Shown piece after piece: positions 47,701 to 55,526 of a stretch of DNA of 64,000 bases. The translations under genes were made by a program, and so were the position numbers. The notes beneath the pieces are model-generated. The model did not search any database. It had not been told where the DNA came from and saw only the letters and a list, made by a program, of their open reading frames with translations. How positions within the stretch are numbered: the first letter of the stretch is position 1; every line of letters begins with the position of its first letter. Source of the stretch: Flavobacterium sp. IB48 (GTDB taxonomy: Bacteria > Bacteroidota > Bacteroidia > Flavobacteriales > Flavobacteriaceae); NCBI RefSeq assembly GCF_016405855.1, contig NZ_JAEFCA010000001.1:570075-634074 (forward strand), given 5' to 3'.

Positions 47701-47975
47701 ACTATGCCATAAAACTGCATAACATAATTTTTAAGGTCTGCAAGAACCAGAGAGTCATTAAGTCCATCAATAGGTTTTATCTCAATGCTTATTCTCTCGC
47801 CATATAACTGTTGCGAAACAGGCATAATACTCTTAAACTCTTCTACTAAGAAATCCTGTCTTACTTCTAGAGAAAAAGTATGATGATCGTGGATTTTTTG
47901 TACAATTTTTAAATTGCTAAAATTGGTGATTACAGTATGCCCAATTTTTATTGTGGTACTGGTTTGTAGAGCCAT
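44787..47975 (-). CDS. vgrG: VgrG spike protein with C-terminal metzincin-like protease domain
   Basis: A 1062-residue protein. Residues about 1-600 follow the VgrG plan: gp27-like part (EESFLIEGYSTSFLLENTPESNSFAG), OB/gp5 region (ILPEIGDTVFVDFQGNNAELPIVVGTM) and a beta-helix needle (VGNNMTFDVGDIAKFNI). From about 625 an unrelated extension begins (YIDERCLVHFRPKNDWDG). Near the end HEVFHSMGLHH (residues 1004-1014) is the zinc motif HExxHxxGxxH, followed by the Met-turn NIMDYSD. It is therefore an 'evolved' VgrG delivering a zinc protease. It is preceded by tssD (12-bp gap) and followed by paired lipoproteins. No other T6SS core gene lies in the window. Confidence 0.88.
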   Translation of the reverse strand: MALQTSTTIKIGHTVITNFSNLKIVQKIHDHHTFSLEVRQDFLVEEFKSIMPVSQQLYGERISIEIKPIDGLNDSLVLADLKNYVMQFYGIVAGVSMKKSCIDDIEESFLIEGYSTSFLLENTPESNSFAGMRLSDIVSRVKTGYNIDMQIRPFYDAIIPYTVQYNESCFAFLNRLAMRYGQYFYDNGRVLIFGDSAGVIQPHLIYGVNMQEFRYSIKLMPTSFTVIENDNREGSYSTNDTLDHRKELGGFHQNFINKSNAVYSKKTVMQLNQNAVDGYGSSTGTVYAQNKMRAVLSSLMEVTASSEVPGVTVGNTVKISGVDIQQESTYRVTEIVHTCDDGGGYENHFKAVNTSDSVFSPKTNPDLVPYCNSQTAVVVANADPDGLSAVKVQMPWQKIKGETTPYIPLVQEYGGNGRGSHMLPEIGDTVFVDFQGNNAELPIVVGTMTSRKEKSGYVTENNDIKAIRTKSGIENISNDAEGSWKQSTPDGNFLSFDGKGNAVLNIPQDLLINVGQHLNIKVGNNMTFDVGDIAKFNIFKEMLVKTPHLQQLISDYYFTQAGKTFINAENEIKIEAKQTHVAGSQKLLMHSDENTVVNSKGVVDLHGKKGNNHTNKPVKYKYVPVYIDERCLVHFRPKNDWDGNGYGFDWIRTGDTAIPGDVYYGQIMGKYGSIYASQPGAVMAKDKNEFIKLMSLFDPHVFTSKDKNGKKTKLNYCVPWLSLYPQTILKNVKQSDGKIKRTEVKTSYSNTAATLRVIINIQKKPEKLYLEYDDKLFKITHKPFPLEIGNHELEMTIVCLKEFSNDQPIKVITAYKNAEEKEELSLAGKLKVAKNKDRYKANVVFIQVWTDIGNGLIKGEPTGRATELKKYMKQALVTPYFAKTLTLKFNTDIDPVTKQRHNRKTNFNAIVTPVNGPYSGANKWIYDGTDDKIYKFLNEELYKQYGNVYEKFYKVYFIDENNGHLDSKGDLVGSVFGIGRTMNDPDLKTILVYTLGFNDSTIAHEVFHSMGLHHSFDNDGEFTFEYKKTDNIMDYSDNIGIPVISTYHWQWKILQKRAVEKE

Positions 47976-47987
47976 GATACATTTGGG

Positions 47988-48386
47988 TTAAAGGTTATCT
48001 GTTTTCCAGTTGCTCTCAAATAGGGTATTGCCAATTTTGACTTCGTTGGAAGTAAGCAAAATTTCGGTTGTCATAGGAGAAACTCCTTCACTTTGAAACT
48101 TTTTCTTGAAAAAAATGCAATAAGCTTTTTTAAAGACGACATTTTTCATCGTGCTCATAGCATCTCTGCGATAAAAAATAATTTTACCGTCTTTTACGCT
48201 GGTTTTAGAAACCATCCAGTCCGAAAATAAATCGGTGTGGGTACTTTCTACAACTAATTTAATCTGACCGCCTTTAGTCTTACTGGCAGGTTTGCCATTA
48301 TTGTCTGTCTGCTGGGTAAACTGAATCTCAAACTCTAAAACATTAAATGTTTCATTGTCTAATTCTAGCTTTGCTAAAAAACTCAT
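47988..48386 (-). CDS. tssD: Type VI secretion tube protein TssD (Hcp)
   Basis: A 132-residue protein. MSFLAKLELDNETFNVLEFEIQFTQQTDNNGKPASKTKGGQIKLVVEST and WMVSKTSVKDGKIIFYRRDAMSTMKNVVFKKAYCI match the TssD tube protein of Bacteroidota T6SS subtype iii. It forms the hexameric rings of the inner tube and carries small effectors. It is the first gene of the minus-strand module; its upstream region (48387-48600) is very AT-rich, without a clear -7 motif. Confidence 0.9.
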   Translation of the reverse strand: MSFLAKLELDNETFNVLEFEIQFTQQTDNNGKPASKTKGGQIKLVVESTHTDLFSDWMVSKTSVKDGKIIFYRRDAMSTMKNVVFKKAYCIFFKKKFQSEGVSPMTTEILLTSNEVKIGNTLFESNWKTDNL

Positions 48387-48605
48387 ATTTATATAGGTAT
48401 TGATTAAGCTATCATGAAATAATATTTCTAACTTTAATCAATAATGAGAAGTGGTATTTAAGTAAATAAAATATTACTTTTAAATATACCACTAATATAA
48501 AAAAATTCCATAAAAATGTAAGAAAAATATTCTTTTTTTTTAAATGTTTTAAATGAATAAAAAGATACTTAACATATTTCATTTTTTCAATCTCTGCTAC
48601 TAACA

Positions 48606-48640
48606 AAAAAAGCTCCAGATTTCTCTGAAGCTTCTTACTT
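48606..48640 (-). terminator. Terminator of pckA
   Basis: On the minus strand AAGCTTCAGA pairs with TCTGGAGCTT (one mismatch), followed by a T run. It lies 20 bp after the pckA stop codon. Confidence 0.75.
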
Positions 48641-48659
48641 TTGAATTAAATAATTCCTT

Positions 48660-50264
48660 TTATTCTGTAATCGGTGCACCTGCTAAGATTTCAGCATTTG
48701 CAAACTCTTCAAATTTGGCGAAATTAGCTTTGAATTTATGTGCTAATTCCAACGCTTTTTTATCGTATAAATCTTTGTCTTCCCAAGTATTTCTAGGATT
48801 TAAAATTTCCACTGGAACATTTGGACAATCTTGAGGAATTTCAATTCCAAATACTTCATGATTTTTAAACGCTACATCGTTTAATTCTCCTTTTAATGCA
48901 GCAGTAATCATAGCACGAGTATATTTAAGCTTCATACGGCTTCCTGTTCCGTAAGCTCCTCCAGTCCATCCTGTATTGATTAACCAAACTTTTACTCCTG
49001 CATCTTTCATTTTTTTGCTCAACATTTCAGCATAACGCGTTGGATGCAAAGGCATAAATGGCGCTCCAAAACAAGCAGAGAAATTAGGTTGCGGCTCAGT
49101 TACACCAGCTTCTGTTCCTGCAACTTTTGCTGTATATCCAGAAATAAAGTGGTACGCTGCCTGACCTGGAGTCAATCTTGAAATTGGAGGCAAAATTCCG
49201 AACGAATCGGCCGTTAAGAAAAATATATTTTTAGGATTATGTCCAACCAAACCTGGCTGTACATTATCAATATGTGTTATTGGGTAACTTACACGAGTAT
49301 TTTGAGTAATAGAAACATCGTCAAAATCAACTACGTTTGTTCCTTCTTTGAAAACCACATTTTCTAAAAGCGCTCCTTTTTTGATTGCTCTAAAAATGTC
49401 TGGTTCGTTTTCTTCTGTTAAATTAATCACTTTTGCATAACATCCACCTTCAAAATTGAAAACAGTGTTTTCGTTTGTCCAGCCGTGCTCATCGTCTCCA
49501 ATTAATTTACGTTCTGGATCTGCAGATAAAGTTGTTTTTCCAGTACCAGACAATCCGAAGAAGATTGCTGTATCTCCTGCTTCACCAACATTGGCGCTAC
49601 AGTGCATTGGAAGTGTATTTTTGAAAACTGGAAGAATAAAGTTCAATGCAGAGAAAATTCCTTTTTTCATTTCTCCTGTATAACCTGTTCCTCCAATTAA
49701 AGCAATTTTTTTAGTAAAATCTAAAATAGCAAAATTAGACTGGCGTGTTCCGTCAACAGCAGGATCTGCCATAAAACTTGGAGCACAAACTACTGTCCAT
49801 TCTGGAGTAAAATTAGCCAGTTCTGAATCTTCTGGACGTAAGAACATATTGTAGCAAAACAAGTTTGACCAAGCAGTTTCTGTTACAACACGTACATTCA
49901 ATCTATAATTTGGATCAGAACAAACATAAGAATCGCGAACAAAAACTTCTTTGTCTGATAAAAATGCTGTTACCTTATTATAAAGCTTTTCAAAAGCTTG
50001 GGGCTCAAATGGGATATTTACATTTCCCCACCAAACTTGATCTTTTGTAATATCATCTTTTACGATAAAACGATCTTGTGGAGAACGGCCTGTAAATTCA
50101 CCTGTATTAATTGCTAACGCTCCAGTAGAATTTTCAACACCTTGACCTGACTGCAAAGTAATCGCATGTAATTCATCTGTAGATAGTTGATAACGAACTT
50201 TTGCATTTTCAATTCCTAACTCTTTTAACGAAATCGATTGCGCGAAAACTGTATTAGTGTCCAT
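48660..50264 (-). CDS. pckA: Phosphoenolpyruvate carboxykinase (ATP)
   Basis: A 534-residue cytoplasmic enzyme. GLSGTGKTTLSADPERKLIGDDEHGW combines the P-loop and the PEPCK-specific region. NTGEFTGRSPQDRFIV, HCSANVG and NTGWTGGAYGTGSRMKL are other ATP-PEPCK motifs. It converts oxaloacetate to phosphoenolpyruvate at the start of gluconeogenesis. Length is normal. Single-gene transcript between a -7 element at 50300-50307 and the terminator at 48606-48640. Confidence 0.96.
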   Translation of the reverse strand: MDTNTVFAQSISLKELGIENAKVRYQLSTDELHAITLQSGQGVENSTGALAINTGEFTGRSPQDRFIVKDDITKDQVWWGNVNIPFEPQAFEKLYNKVTAFLSDKEVFVRDSYVCSDPNYRLNVRVVTETAWSNLFCYNMFLRPEDSELANFTPEWTVVCAPSFMADPAVDGTRQSNFAILDFTKKIALIGGTGYTGEMKKGIFSALNFILPVFKNTLPMHCSANVGEAGDTAIFFGLSGTGKTTLSADPERKLIGDDEHGWTNENTVFNFEGGCYAKVINLTEENEPDIFRAIKKGALLENVVFKEGTNVVDFDDVSITQNTRVSYPITHIDNVQPGLVGHNPKNIFFLTADSFGILPPISRLTPGQAAYHFISGYTAKVAGTEAGVTEPQPNFSACFGAPFMPLHPTRYAEMLSKKMKDAGVKVWLINTGWTGGAYGTGSRMKLKYTRAMITAALKGELNDVAFKNHEVFGIEIPQDCPNVPVEILNPRNTWEDKDLYDKKALELAHKFKANFAKFEEFANAEILAGAPITE

Positions 50265-50299
50265 AAGTTTTTAAGTTGTGTGTGATTTTTTGTTTAAAG

Positions 50300-50307
50300 C
50301 AAAATTA
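50300..50307 (-). promoter_or_regulatory. -7 promoter element of pckA; surrounding gene-free gap
   Basis: Read on the minus strand, TAATTTTG lies 36 bp upstream of the pckA start. The remaining 50308-50565 gap is AT-rich, with a direct repeat of AAATTTCACTTTAA (about 50339 and 50370) and no convincing gene. Confidence 0.4.
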
Positions 50308-50565
50308 CAGATTTATTTTTATTTCTTTTAAAATACTTAAATTTCACTTTAATTTATATGAAAAAAGAGAAATTTCACTTTAAAAATTATAAAAAGAAAA
50401 AAATAATCGCTTCTAATTTGTTTATTTACAACCTAATGCGTGATTTTGTTATATTATTTTTGTTTGATAACAGAAAATACAAAAAAGTCACACAAATAAA
50501 GTTATATGTTATTTATGTGACAAAATTAAAGATTAATTCTTAGACAGAATTTTTTTTTCGGGATT

Positions 50566-50952
50566 TTATGATTTTCTCTTCAAAATCGTAAAGAATAATA
50601 GCGTCCAGGCAATAATTAATAGAAAACCACCCACTGGAGTTGCGAATACTATAATTTTAGATTCAAACAAAGTATAGTCTTTTGTTGCCAATAAATAGAT
50701 CGAACCGCTAAAAAGAACAACACCTGCAACAACGAAATTATAGATCGTTTTTAAGGTCTTTTCTGCAAGGTCTTTTTGTGTAGATAAAAACAGAAGAAAT
50801 AGAGCGTGATACATTTGGTAACGAACACCAACTTCAAAAGTATTTAATTGGTCAACCGAAAGATATTTTTTTAATAAATGAGCACCAAAAGCACCCAAAA
50901 TAATAGCTAACATACCAATAAAAGCTCCTGTTAAAACGATTCTTCTTTTCAT
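50566..50952 (-). CDS. DUF423 membrane protein
   Basis: A 128-residue, four-helix membrane protein. GAFIGMLAIILGAFGAHLLKKYLS and VLFSGSIYLLATKDYT, followed by VFATPVGGFLLIIAWTLL, are DUF423 (YgdD-like) signatures. The start at 50952 is chosen because a -7 element lies at 50978-50985, upstream of it but downstream of the alternative start at 50991. Confidence 0.88.
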   Translation of the reverse strand: MKRRIVLTGAFIGMLAIILGAFGAHLLKKYLSVDQLNTFEVGVRYQMYHALFLLFLSTQKDLAEKTLKTIYNFVVAGVVLFSGSIYLLATKDYTLFESKIIVFATPVGGFLLIIAWTLLFFTILKRKS

Positions 50953-50977
50953 AATATATCTCTTTTGAAATTTCAAA

Positions 50978-50985
50978 CAAAAATA
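50978..50985 (-). promoter_or_regulatory. -7 element of the DUF423 gene
   Basis: TATTTTTG on the minus strand, 25 bp before the chosen start. Confidence 0.4.
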
Positions 50986-51091
50986 CTTCAAACGAACTGA
51001 AAAACAGCCGTTGTTTCTGGATTATTTAGAACAAAATCAAATTATTTTTTGGGTTTTGCGAAAAAAATAATTTTATTTTCTTTAATTTGAA

Positions 51092-51122
51092 TTGTTATAT
51101 TTATAACATTTAAATATATTTG
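51092..51122 (+). promoter_or_regulatory. Promoter of the saccharopine dehydrogenase-like gene
   Basis: TTG at 51092-51094 and TATATTTG at 51115-51122 are separated by 20 bp, close to the Bacteroidota consensus; the ATG follows at 51140. Confidence 0.55.
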
Positions 51123-51139
51123 TGTTAAATATTTAAAGC

Positions 51140-52504
51140 ATGAGAAACATTTTAATATTTGGAGCAGGAAGATCTGCATCGTCTTTGATTCGATATTTAT
51201 TATCGAAATCTAATGAAGAACAACTACATTTAACGGTAGCTGACCTTTCATTGCATCTTGCGAAAGCAAAGACACAAAATCATCCAAACGCCACTCCGCT
51301 TGCCTTAGATATTTTTAATGCCGACGAAAGAAGAAAAGCTATCGCAAATGCTTCGATAGTAATTTCAATGCTTCCGGCGCATCTGCATATCGAAATCGCA
51401 AAAGACTGTTTGGAATTCAAAAAACATCTTGTTACCGCATCTTATATAAGCGATGCCATGCAGGCTTTAAATGAAGAAGCCATCAAAAACAATCTGATTT
51501 TTATGAACGAAATCGGCCTCGATCCAGGCATCGATCATATGAGCGCCATGAAAGTCATTGACGAAATCAGATCTAAAGGCGGTAAAATGATTTTGTTTGA
51601 ATCTTTCTGCGGAGGTTTAGTAGCTCCAGAATCTGACAATAATTTATGGAACTACAAATTTACTTGGGCGCCAAGAAATGTAGTTTTGGCTGGTCAGGGC
51701 GGTGCAGCGAAATTTATTCAGGAAGGAACTTATAAATACATTCCGTACAGCGCTTTGTTTAGAAGAACTGAATTTTTGGAAGTAGAAGGCTACGGGAAAT
51801 TTGAAGCCTATTCTAATCGCGATTCTCTTAAATACCGTTCGGTTTATGGTTTAGATGATATTCTTACCTTATATAGAGGAACTATTAGAAGGGTTGGTTT
51901 TTCTAGAGCTTGGAACATGTTTGTACAGCTCGGTATGACAGATGACAGCTACATTATAGAAGATTCTGAAAACATGAGCTATCGTCAGTTTATCAATTCT
52001 TTTCTACCGTATCATCCAACAGATTCAGCTGAAATTAAAACACGTCTGATCTTAAAAATCGATCAAGACGATATTATGTGGGATAAACTTCTGGAATTGG
52101 ATTTATTTAACCCAAACAAAAAAGTAAATCTTCCTAAAGCCACTCCAGCTCAGATTTTGGAAAAAATCTTAACTGATAGCTGGGCTCTTGAACCAGAAGA
52201 TAAAGATATGATTGTGATGTATCACAAATTTGGTTATGAACTAAATGGAGAAAAGAAACAAATCGATTCTAAAATGGTTTGTATTGGCGATGACCAAACT
52301 TATACCGCAATGGCAAAAACAGTCGGACTTCCGGTTGCTATTGCTACATTATTGATTTTAAACGGAAAAATTACAACTCCAGGTGTACAACTTCCTATTA
52401 AAAAGGAAGTTTACGAACCTATTTTGAAAGAGTTAGAAGAATACGGGGTCATTTTTAATGAACAAAATGTACCTTATTTTGGTTACAATCCAGATTTGTT
52501 TTAG
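51140..52504 (+). CDS. Saccharopine dehydrogenase-like oxidoreductase
   Basis: A 454-residue protein. ILIFGAGRSASSLIRYLLSK is the N-terminal Rossmann site, and NEIGLDPGIDHMSAMKVID and FESFCGGLVAPESDNNLWNYKFTWAPRNVVLAGQGGAAKF are conserved in saccharopine dehydrogenase (glutamate-forming) and related enzymes of lysine breakdown. The C-terminal domain is complete. No ketoglutarate-reductase domain is fused, so it is the monofunctional form. Confidence 0.88.
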   Translation: MRNILIFGAGRSASSLIRYLLSKSNEEQLHLTVADLSLHLAKAKTQNHPNATPLALDIFNADERRKAIANASIVISMLPAHLHIEIAKDCLEFKKHLVTASYISDAMQALNEEAIKNNLIFMNEIGLDPGIDHMSAMKVIDEIRSKGGKMILFESFCGGLVAPESDNNLWNYKFTWAPRNVVLAGQGGAAKFIQEGTYKYIPYSALFRRTEFLEVEGYGKFEAYSNRDSLKYRSVYGLDDILTLYRGTIRRVGFSRAWNMFVQLGMTDDSYIIEDSENMSYRQFINSFLPYHPTDSAEIKTRLILKIDQDDIMWDKLLELDLFNPNKKVNLPKATPAQILEKILTDSWALEPEDKDMIVMYHKFGYELNGEKKQIDSKMVCIGDDQTYTAMAKTVGLPVAIATLLILNGKITTPGVQLPIKKEVYEPILKELEEYGVIFNEQNVPYFGYNPDLF

Positions 52505-52594
52505 TCTAGATTGCATGTTTATTTTTAGAATTTTTTTTTAATTAGTTTTTTGATTTTATCCGCTTCCTCCATCAGAAGCGGATTTTTTTTATTC

Positions 52595-52680
52595 TGAGGC
52601 GCAAAGAGGCAAAGGTTCAAAGTGATAAAGGTTTTGGACAAAGAAAAAAAACTCAGCACCTTAGTAGCTTAGAAACTTAG
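52595..52680. repeat. Repeat-like intergenic stretch between convergent genes
   Basis: Runs such as GGCGCAAAGAGGCAAAGGTTCAAAG and CTTAGTAGCTTAGAAACTTAG resemble the dispersed intergenic repeats seen elsewhere. A hairpin upstream, CCGCTTCCTCCATCAGAAGCGG (two pieces: CCGCTTC and GAAGCGG, about 52560-52581) followed by TTTTTTTT, probably ends the upstream gene. Confidence 0.5.
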
Positions 52681-52685
52681 AATCT

Positions 52686-53900
52686 CTACTTCTCACTTTG
52701 AAGCGTTATAGGCAATGAATACAACACTCGAACGGCTTGGCCATTTTCGGTTGCTGGAATCCATTTTGGTGAAAGTTTCAAAACTCTTATTGCTTCCTCT
52801 CCTACTCCATAACCTAAATCTTTTACAACTTTAAATTCAGACAAACTCCCATCTTTTTCGACCATAAACTCAATAAAAAGCTTGCCGTCTATTTTTTGTT
52901 TCGAAAATTCTTCTGGCATTTTAAAATTTTGTCCCACAAACATATAGAACTTTTCTATTCCGCCAGGAAATTGTGGTTGTTTAACATCTGTCTTTTCATT
53001 AACACCAATACTGTTTTTTCCATTAAAACTGGTTTGTGCAGTGGCTTCCGAATTAAAAACAATTAACAATAAAATAGATACAACAGTTACAGAAGTCACT
53101 TTTAAAACCATTGCAATTGGCGATTTTTCTTTAGTCATCATAAGCAAACGTTTTTTAGTTATTTGGTAATTGATAGTACTTGCCAACGAAACAGTTTGTT
53201 TATTTGAAGCAAATTGCAACAATAAGTTCTGATAGCTTTTAACTTCATCAAATTGTTTGTTTACAGCTTCATCGGCCAAAAATTCATGATTGAGTTTTAT
53301 GACTTTTTCAAACAAAACAAACATCGGATTAAACCAAAATACGATTTGTAAAACCTCAACAAAAAGAATATCCAAAGTATGTTTTTGCTGCAAATGTGCT
53401 TTTTCATGAGCGATTAATTCTGATGGAATTTTTCCATTTGCAAAATCTTCTTTACTAATAAAAATTGCATTCCAGAAAGAATGTGGCAAAACCGATTCTT
53501 TCATTAAAACAAGTTTCTGATTGTCTATAAATTGTACCGAATTCTTTTTCATTTTCAAGAAAAAAGAAGAAACATTTATAGCAAATCGAATCAGTAAAAT
53601 TGTTGCAATAAGAACATAAATTGCACCTAAAAAGAAATATAGGATTTCATTGTATGAAACTTTGTTTAAGATTGATTGATTAGACACAATCATTATTTCA
53701 TCCAGCTGAATTGTTTTAATTTTTGACGGAAAAAATGATGCAATCGAAAACAATTGCAGCGGAATAACTAGACTAAAAATCAAACTTCCGATAAGATAGA
53801 CACGATTAAAACGAAACATTCTTTCGTTTTCTAACAACAATTTATACACTGCATAAAAAACAGCAAGCAGCAAACCCGATTTTAAAAGATATGTTATCAT
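52686..53900 (-). CDS. M56-family sensor peptidase with TonB C-terminal domain
   Basis: A 404-residue membrane protein. Four N-terminal helices carry the M56 (BlaR1-like) peptidase site HEKAHLQQKH (HExxH, about residues 167-176) and ILFVEVLQIVFWFNPMF. A single helix (about 262-282) leads to a periplasmic C-terminal TonB-like domain (KIDGKLFIEFMVEKDGSLSEFKVVKDLGYGVGEEAIRVLKLSPKWIPA). BlaR1-type proteins sense envelope signals and cleave the BlaI-type repressor. It is third in an operon with BlaI and a second M56 gene. Confidence 0.87.
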   Translation of the reverse strand: MITYLLKSGLLLAVFYAVYKLLLENERMFRFNRVYLIGSLIFSLVIPLQLFSIASFFPSKIKTIQLDEIMIVSNQSILNKVSYNEILYFFLGAIYVLIATILLIRFAINVSSFFLKMKKNSVQFIDNQKLVLMKESVLPHSFWNAIFISKEDFANGKIPSELIAHEKAHLQQKHTLDILFVEVLQIVFWFNPMFVLFEKVIKLNHEFLADEAVNKQFDEVKSYQNLLLQFASNKQTVSLASTINYQITKKRLLMMTKEKSPIAMVLKVTSVTVVSILLLIVFNSEATAQTSFNGKNSIGVNEKTDVKQPQFPGGIEKFYMFVGQNFKMPEEFSKQKIDGKLFIEFMVEKDGSLSEFKVVKDLGYGVGEEAIRVLKLSPKWIPATENGQAVRVLYSLPITLQSEK

Positions 53901-53952
53901 TTTTTATTTTTTTCTGAATCGATTATTTACCTTTTTTAAGAATGTTTTATTC

Positions 53953-55155
53953 TCAAGGATTTTGTGGTCTTCTAAACATTGTAGTATCAAACTTTATATC
54001 TTGATAACCATAAGATTTTCTTCGTTCTTTTACCCTTCCTTCACTTTCACTAATTATAGCACTCACCTCAGAACCAGATTCTTGTTTTTTATTTAAAGCT
54101 TCATTCTCTTTTACATCCTGCGTTTTTTTTGAAGCAACTGCTGGCTGAGACGAAACTTTGGTTTTCTTCTTGTCTGTTGGCTTAACAGATTTTTCCTTTA
54201 CAGCCACATCTTGTTTTTTATCTTTTGAAACAACTGTTTTCTCATCAGAAGAATTTTTACTTGTACTACTTTTTACTTCTGTTTTCACTTCTTGTGCAAC
54301 TGTTTTCATGCATAACAGCAACATTAAAATCGTGACCAGAGGCACTACAGCAATTTTCTTTAAAAACGCTGTGTTTTTTGATGTTCTTTTTTTCATCATT
54401 ATTAATCGTTTTTTTGTTACTAAATAATTCAAATTACTGGCCAAGTAAATCGTTTGTTTCTCGCTTCCTTTTGTTAAAAGTAAATTTTGGTAAAACGGAA
54501 CATCATTATAAGTTTTCACAATTTCCTGATCGGCAAGAAATTCGTGATTAAGTTGTATTGCTTTTTTATAAAACAAAAAGATCGGGTTAAACCAAAAAAC
54601 AACTTTTAAAAACTCTATAAAGAGAATATCCAAAGTATGTTTTTGATGCACATGAACCAATTCGTGCGTGTACAATTCGGCTTCAATATTTTGCTTTTTA
54701 TAATCTTCTAAATTGATAAAAATGTAATGCAAAAAGGTATGTGGCACTATTTTTTCTTTTACCAAAACCAATTTTGAATTCTTAAATTCTACATTTGGAG
54801 AATTGCCAATTCTGGAAAAAATCTTCCAAATGTTTCTTCCAAACCTAATTGCCATCAACAGCGTTACAATTGCGTATAAAGTCCATAAAAGAATGAATTT
54901 ATAATCTACTTTTTCTGCTGTTTGATGAATCGACGTATTTAGTGCATGCTGACTAATAGCAACTTGCCTTGAAAAATCTACAGGAATTTCTTTGATAATT
55001 TCAAATGAGATAAACGGAATTGCAAAGGAAATCACAATTGCAAAAAGCAAAAAGAATCTATTAAACTGATGCATTTTTTCTCGCTCTAATATCAAATGAT
55101 AAAAAGCCAGAAAAACACATAAAGCGACTGTCGATTTTACAATAAAAGCTATCAT
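53953..55155 (-). CDS. M56-family sensor peptidase with low-complexity C-terminus
   Basis: A 400-residue paralogue of the gene at 52686-53900. It has the same membrane topology and HELVHVHQKHTLDILF zinc site. The C-terminal about 115 residues are rich in Lys, Ser, Glu and Thr (SSTSKNSSDEKTVVSKDKKQDVAVKEKSVKPTDKKKT), ending RRKSYGYQDIKFDTTMFRRPQNP instead of a TonB domain. It overlaps the BlaI stop by 4 bp, so co-translation is likely. Confidence 0.87.
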   Translation of the reverse strand: MIAFIVKSTVALCVFLAFYHLILEREKMHQFNRFFLLFAIVISFAIPFISFEIIKEIPVDFSRQVAISQHALNTSIHQTAEKVDYKFILLWTLYAIVTLLMAIRFGRNIWKIFSRIGNSPNVEFKNSKLVLVKEKIVPHTFLHYIFINLEDYKKQNIEAELYTHELVHVHQKHTLDILFIEFLKVVFWFNPIFLFYKKAIQLNHEFLADQEIVKTYNDVPFYQNLLLTKGSEKQTIYLASNLNYLVTKKRLIMMKKRTSKNTAFLKKIAVVPLVTILMLLLCMKTVAQEVKTEVKSSTSKNSSDEKTVVSKDKKQDVAVKEKSVKPTDKKKTKVSSQPAVASKKTQDVKENEALNKKQESGSEVSAIISESEGRVKERRKSYGYQDIKFDTTMFRRPQNP

Positions 55156-55526
55156 TTCTTCTTTTTTTGAATTTCTGAATCGATTATTTTTTTAAGATCT
55201 TCCAATTCCGAAGCCGACAAATTGGTCTCAGTCGTAAAAAACGAAGCAAATTGCGAAGCCGAATTATTAAAGAAATTACTAATCAGCCCTTTTACGTGTT
55301 TTGCAAAATAGTCTGTTTTCTTTACGAGCGGATAATATTCTCGCGAATTCCCAAATTCGTTATACGCTACAAACTTCTTATCGATCATTCGTTTTAAAAG
55401 CGTTGCCACGGTTGTTGTTGCTGGTTTTGGTTCCGGATACGCTTCCAGCAAATCTTTCATAAAAGCCTTTTCAAGCTTCCATAAATGCTCCATTAACTGT
55501 TCTTCTGCATTTGATAATTGTATCAT
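55152..55526 (-). CDS. BlaI/MecI/CopY family transcriptional repressor
   Basis: A 124-residue winged-helix protein: LSNAEEQLMEHLWKLEKAFMKDLLEAYPEPKPATTTVATLLKRMIDKKFV, with a C-terminal dimer region containing the usual protease-sensitive stretch. It probably represses this operon until one of the M56 proteins cleaves it. ATGA overlaps on both sides connect it to its neighbours. Confidence 0.9.
   Translation of the reverse strand: MIQLSNAEEQLMEHLWKLEKAFMKDLLEAYPEPKPATTTVATLLKRMIDKKFVAYNEFGNSREYYPLVKKTDYFAKHVKGLISNFFNNSASQFASFFTTETNLSASELEDLKKIIDSEIQKKKK

Noticed and set aside
44787..47975. VgrG extension as a separate downstream gene joined by sequencing error
   Set aside because: The frame is continuous for 1062 codons without a break, and fused payloads on VgrG are a known architecture.
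50358..50543. 61-codon frame in the gap upstream of pckA
   Set aside because: Lysine/isoleucine-rich composition, as expected of random AT-rich DNA; no promoter-start pair supports it.
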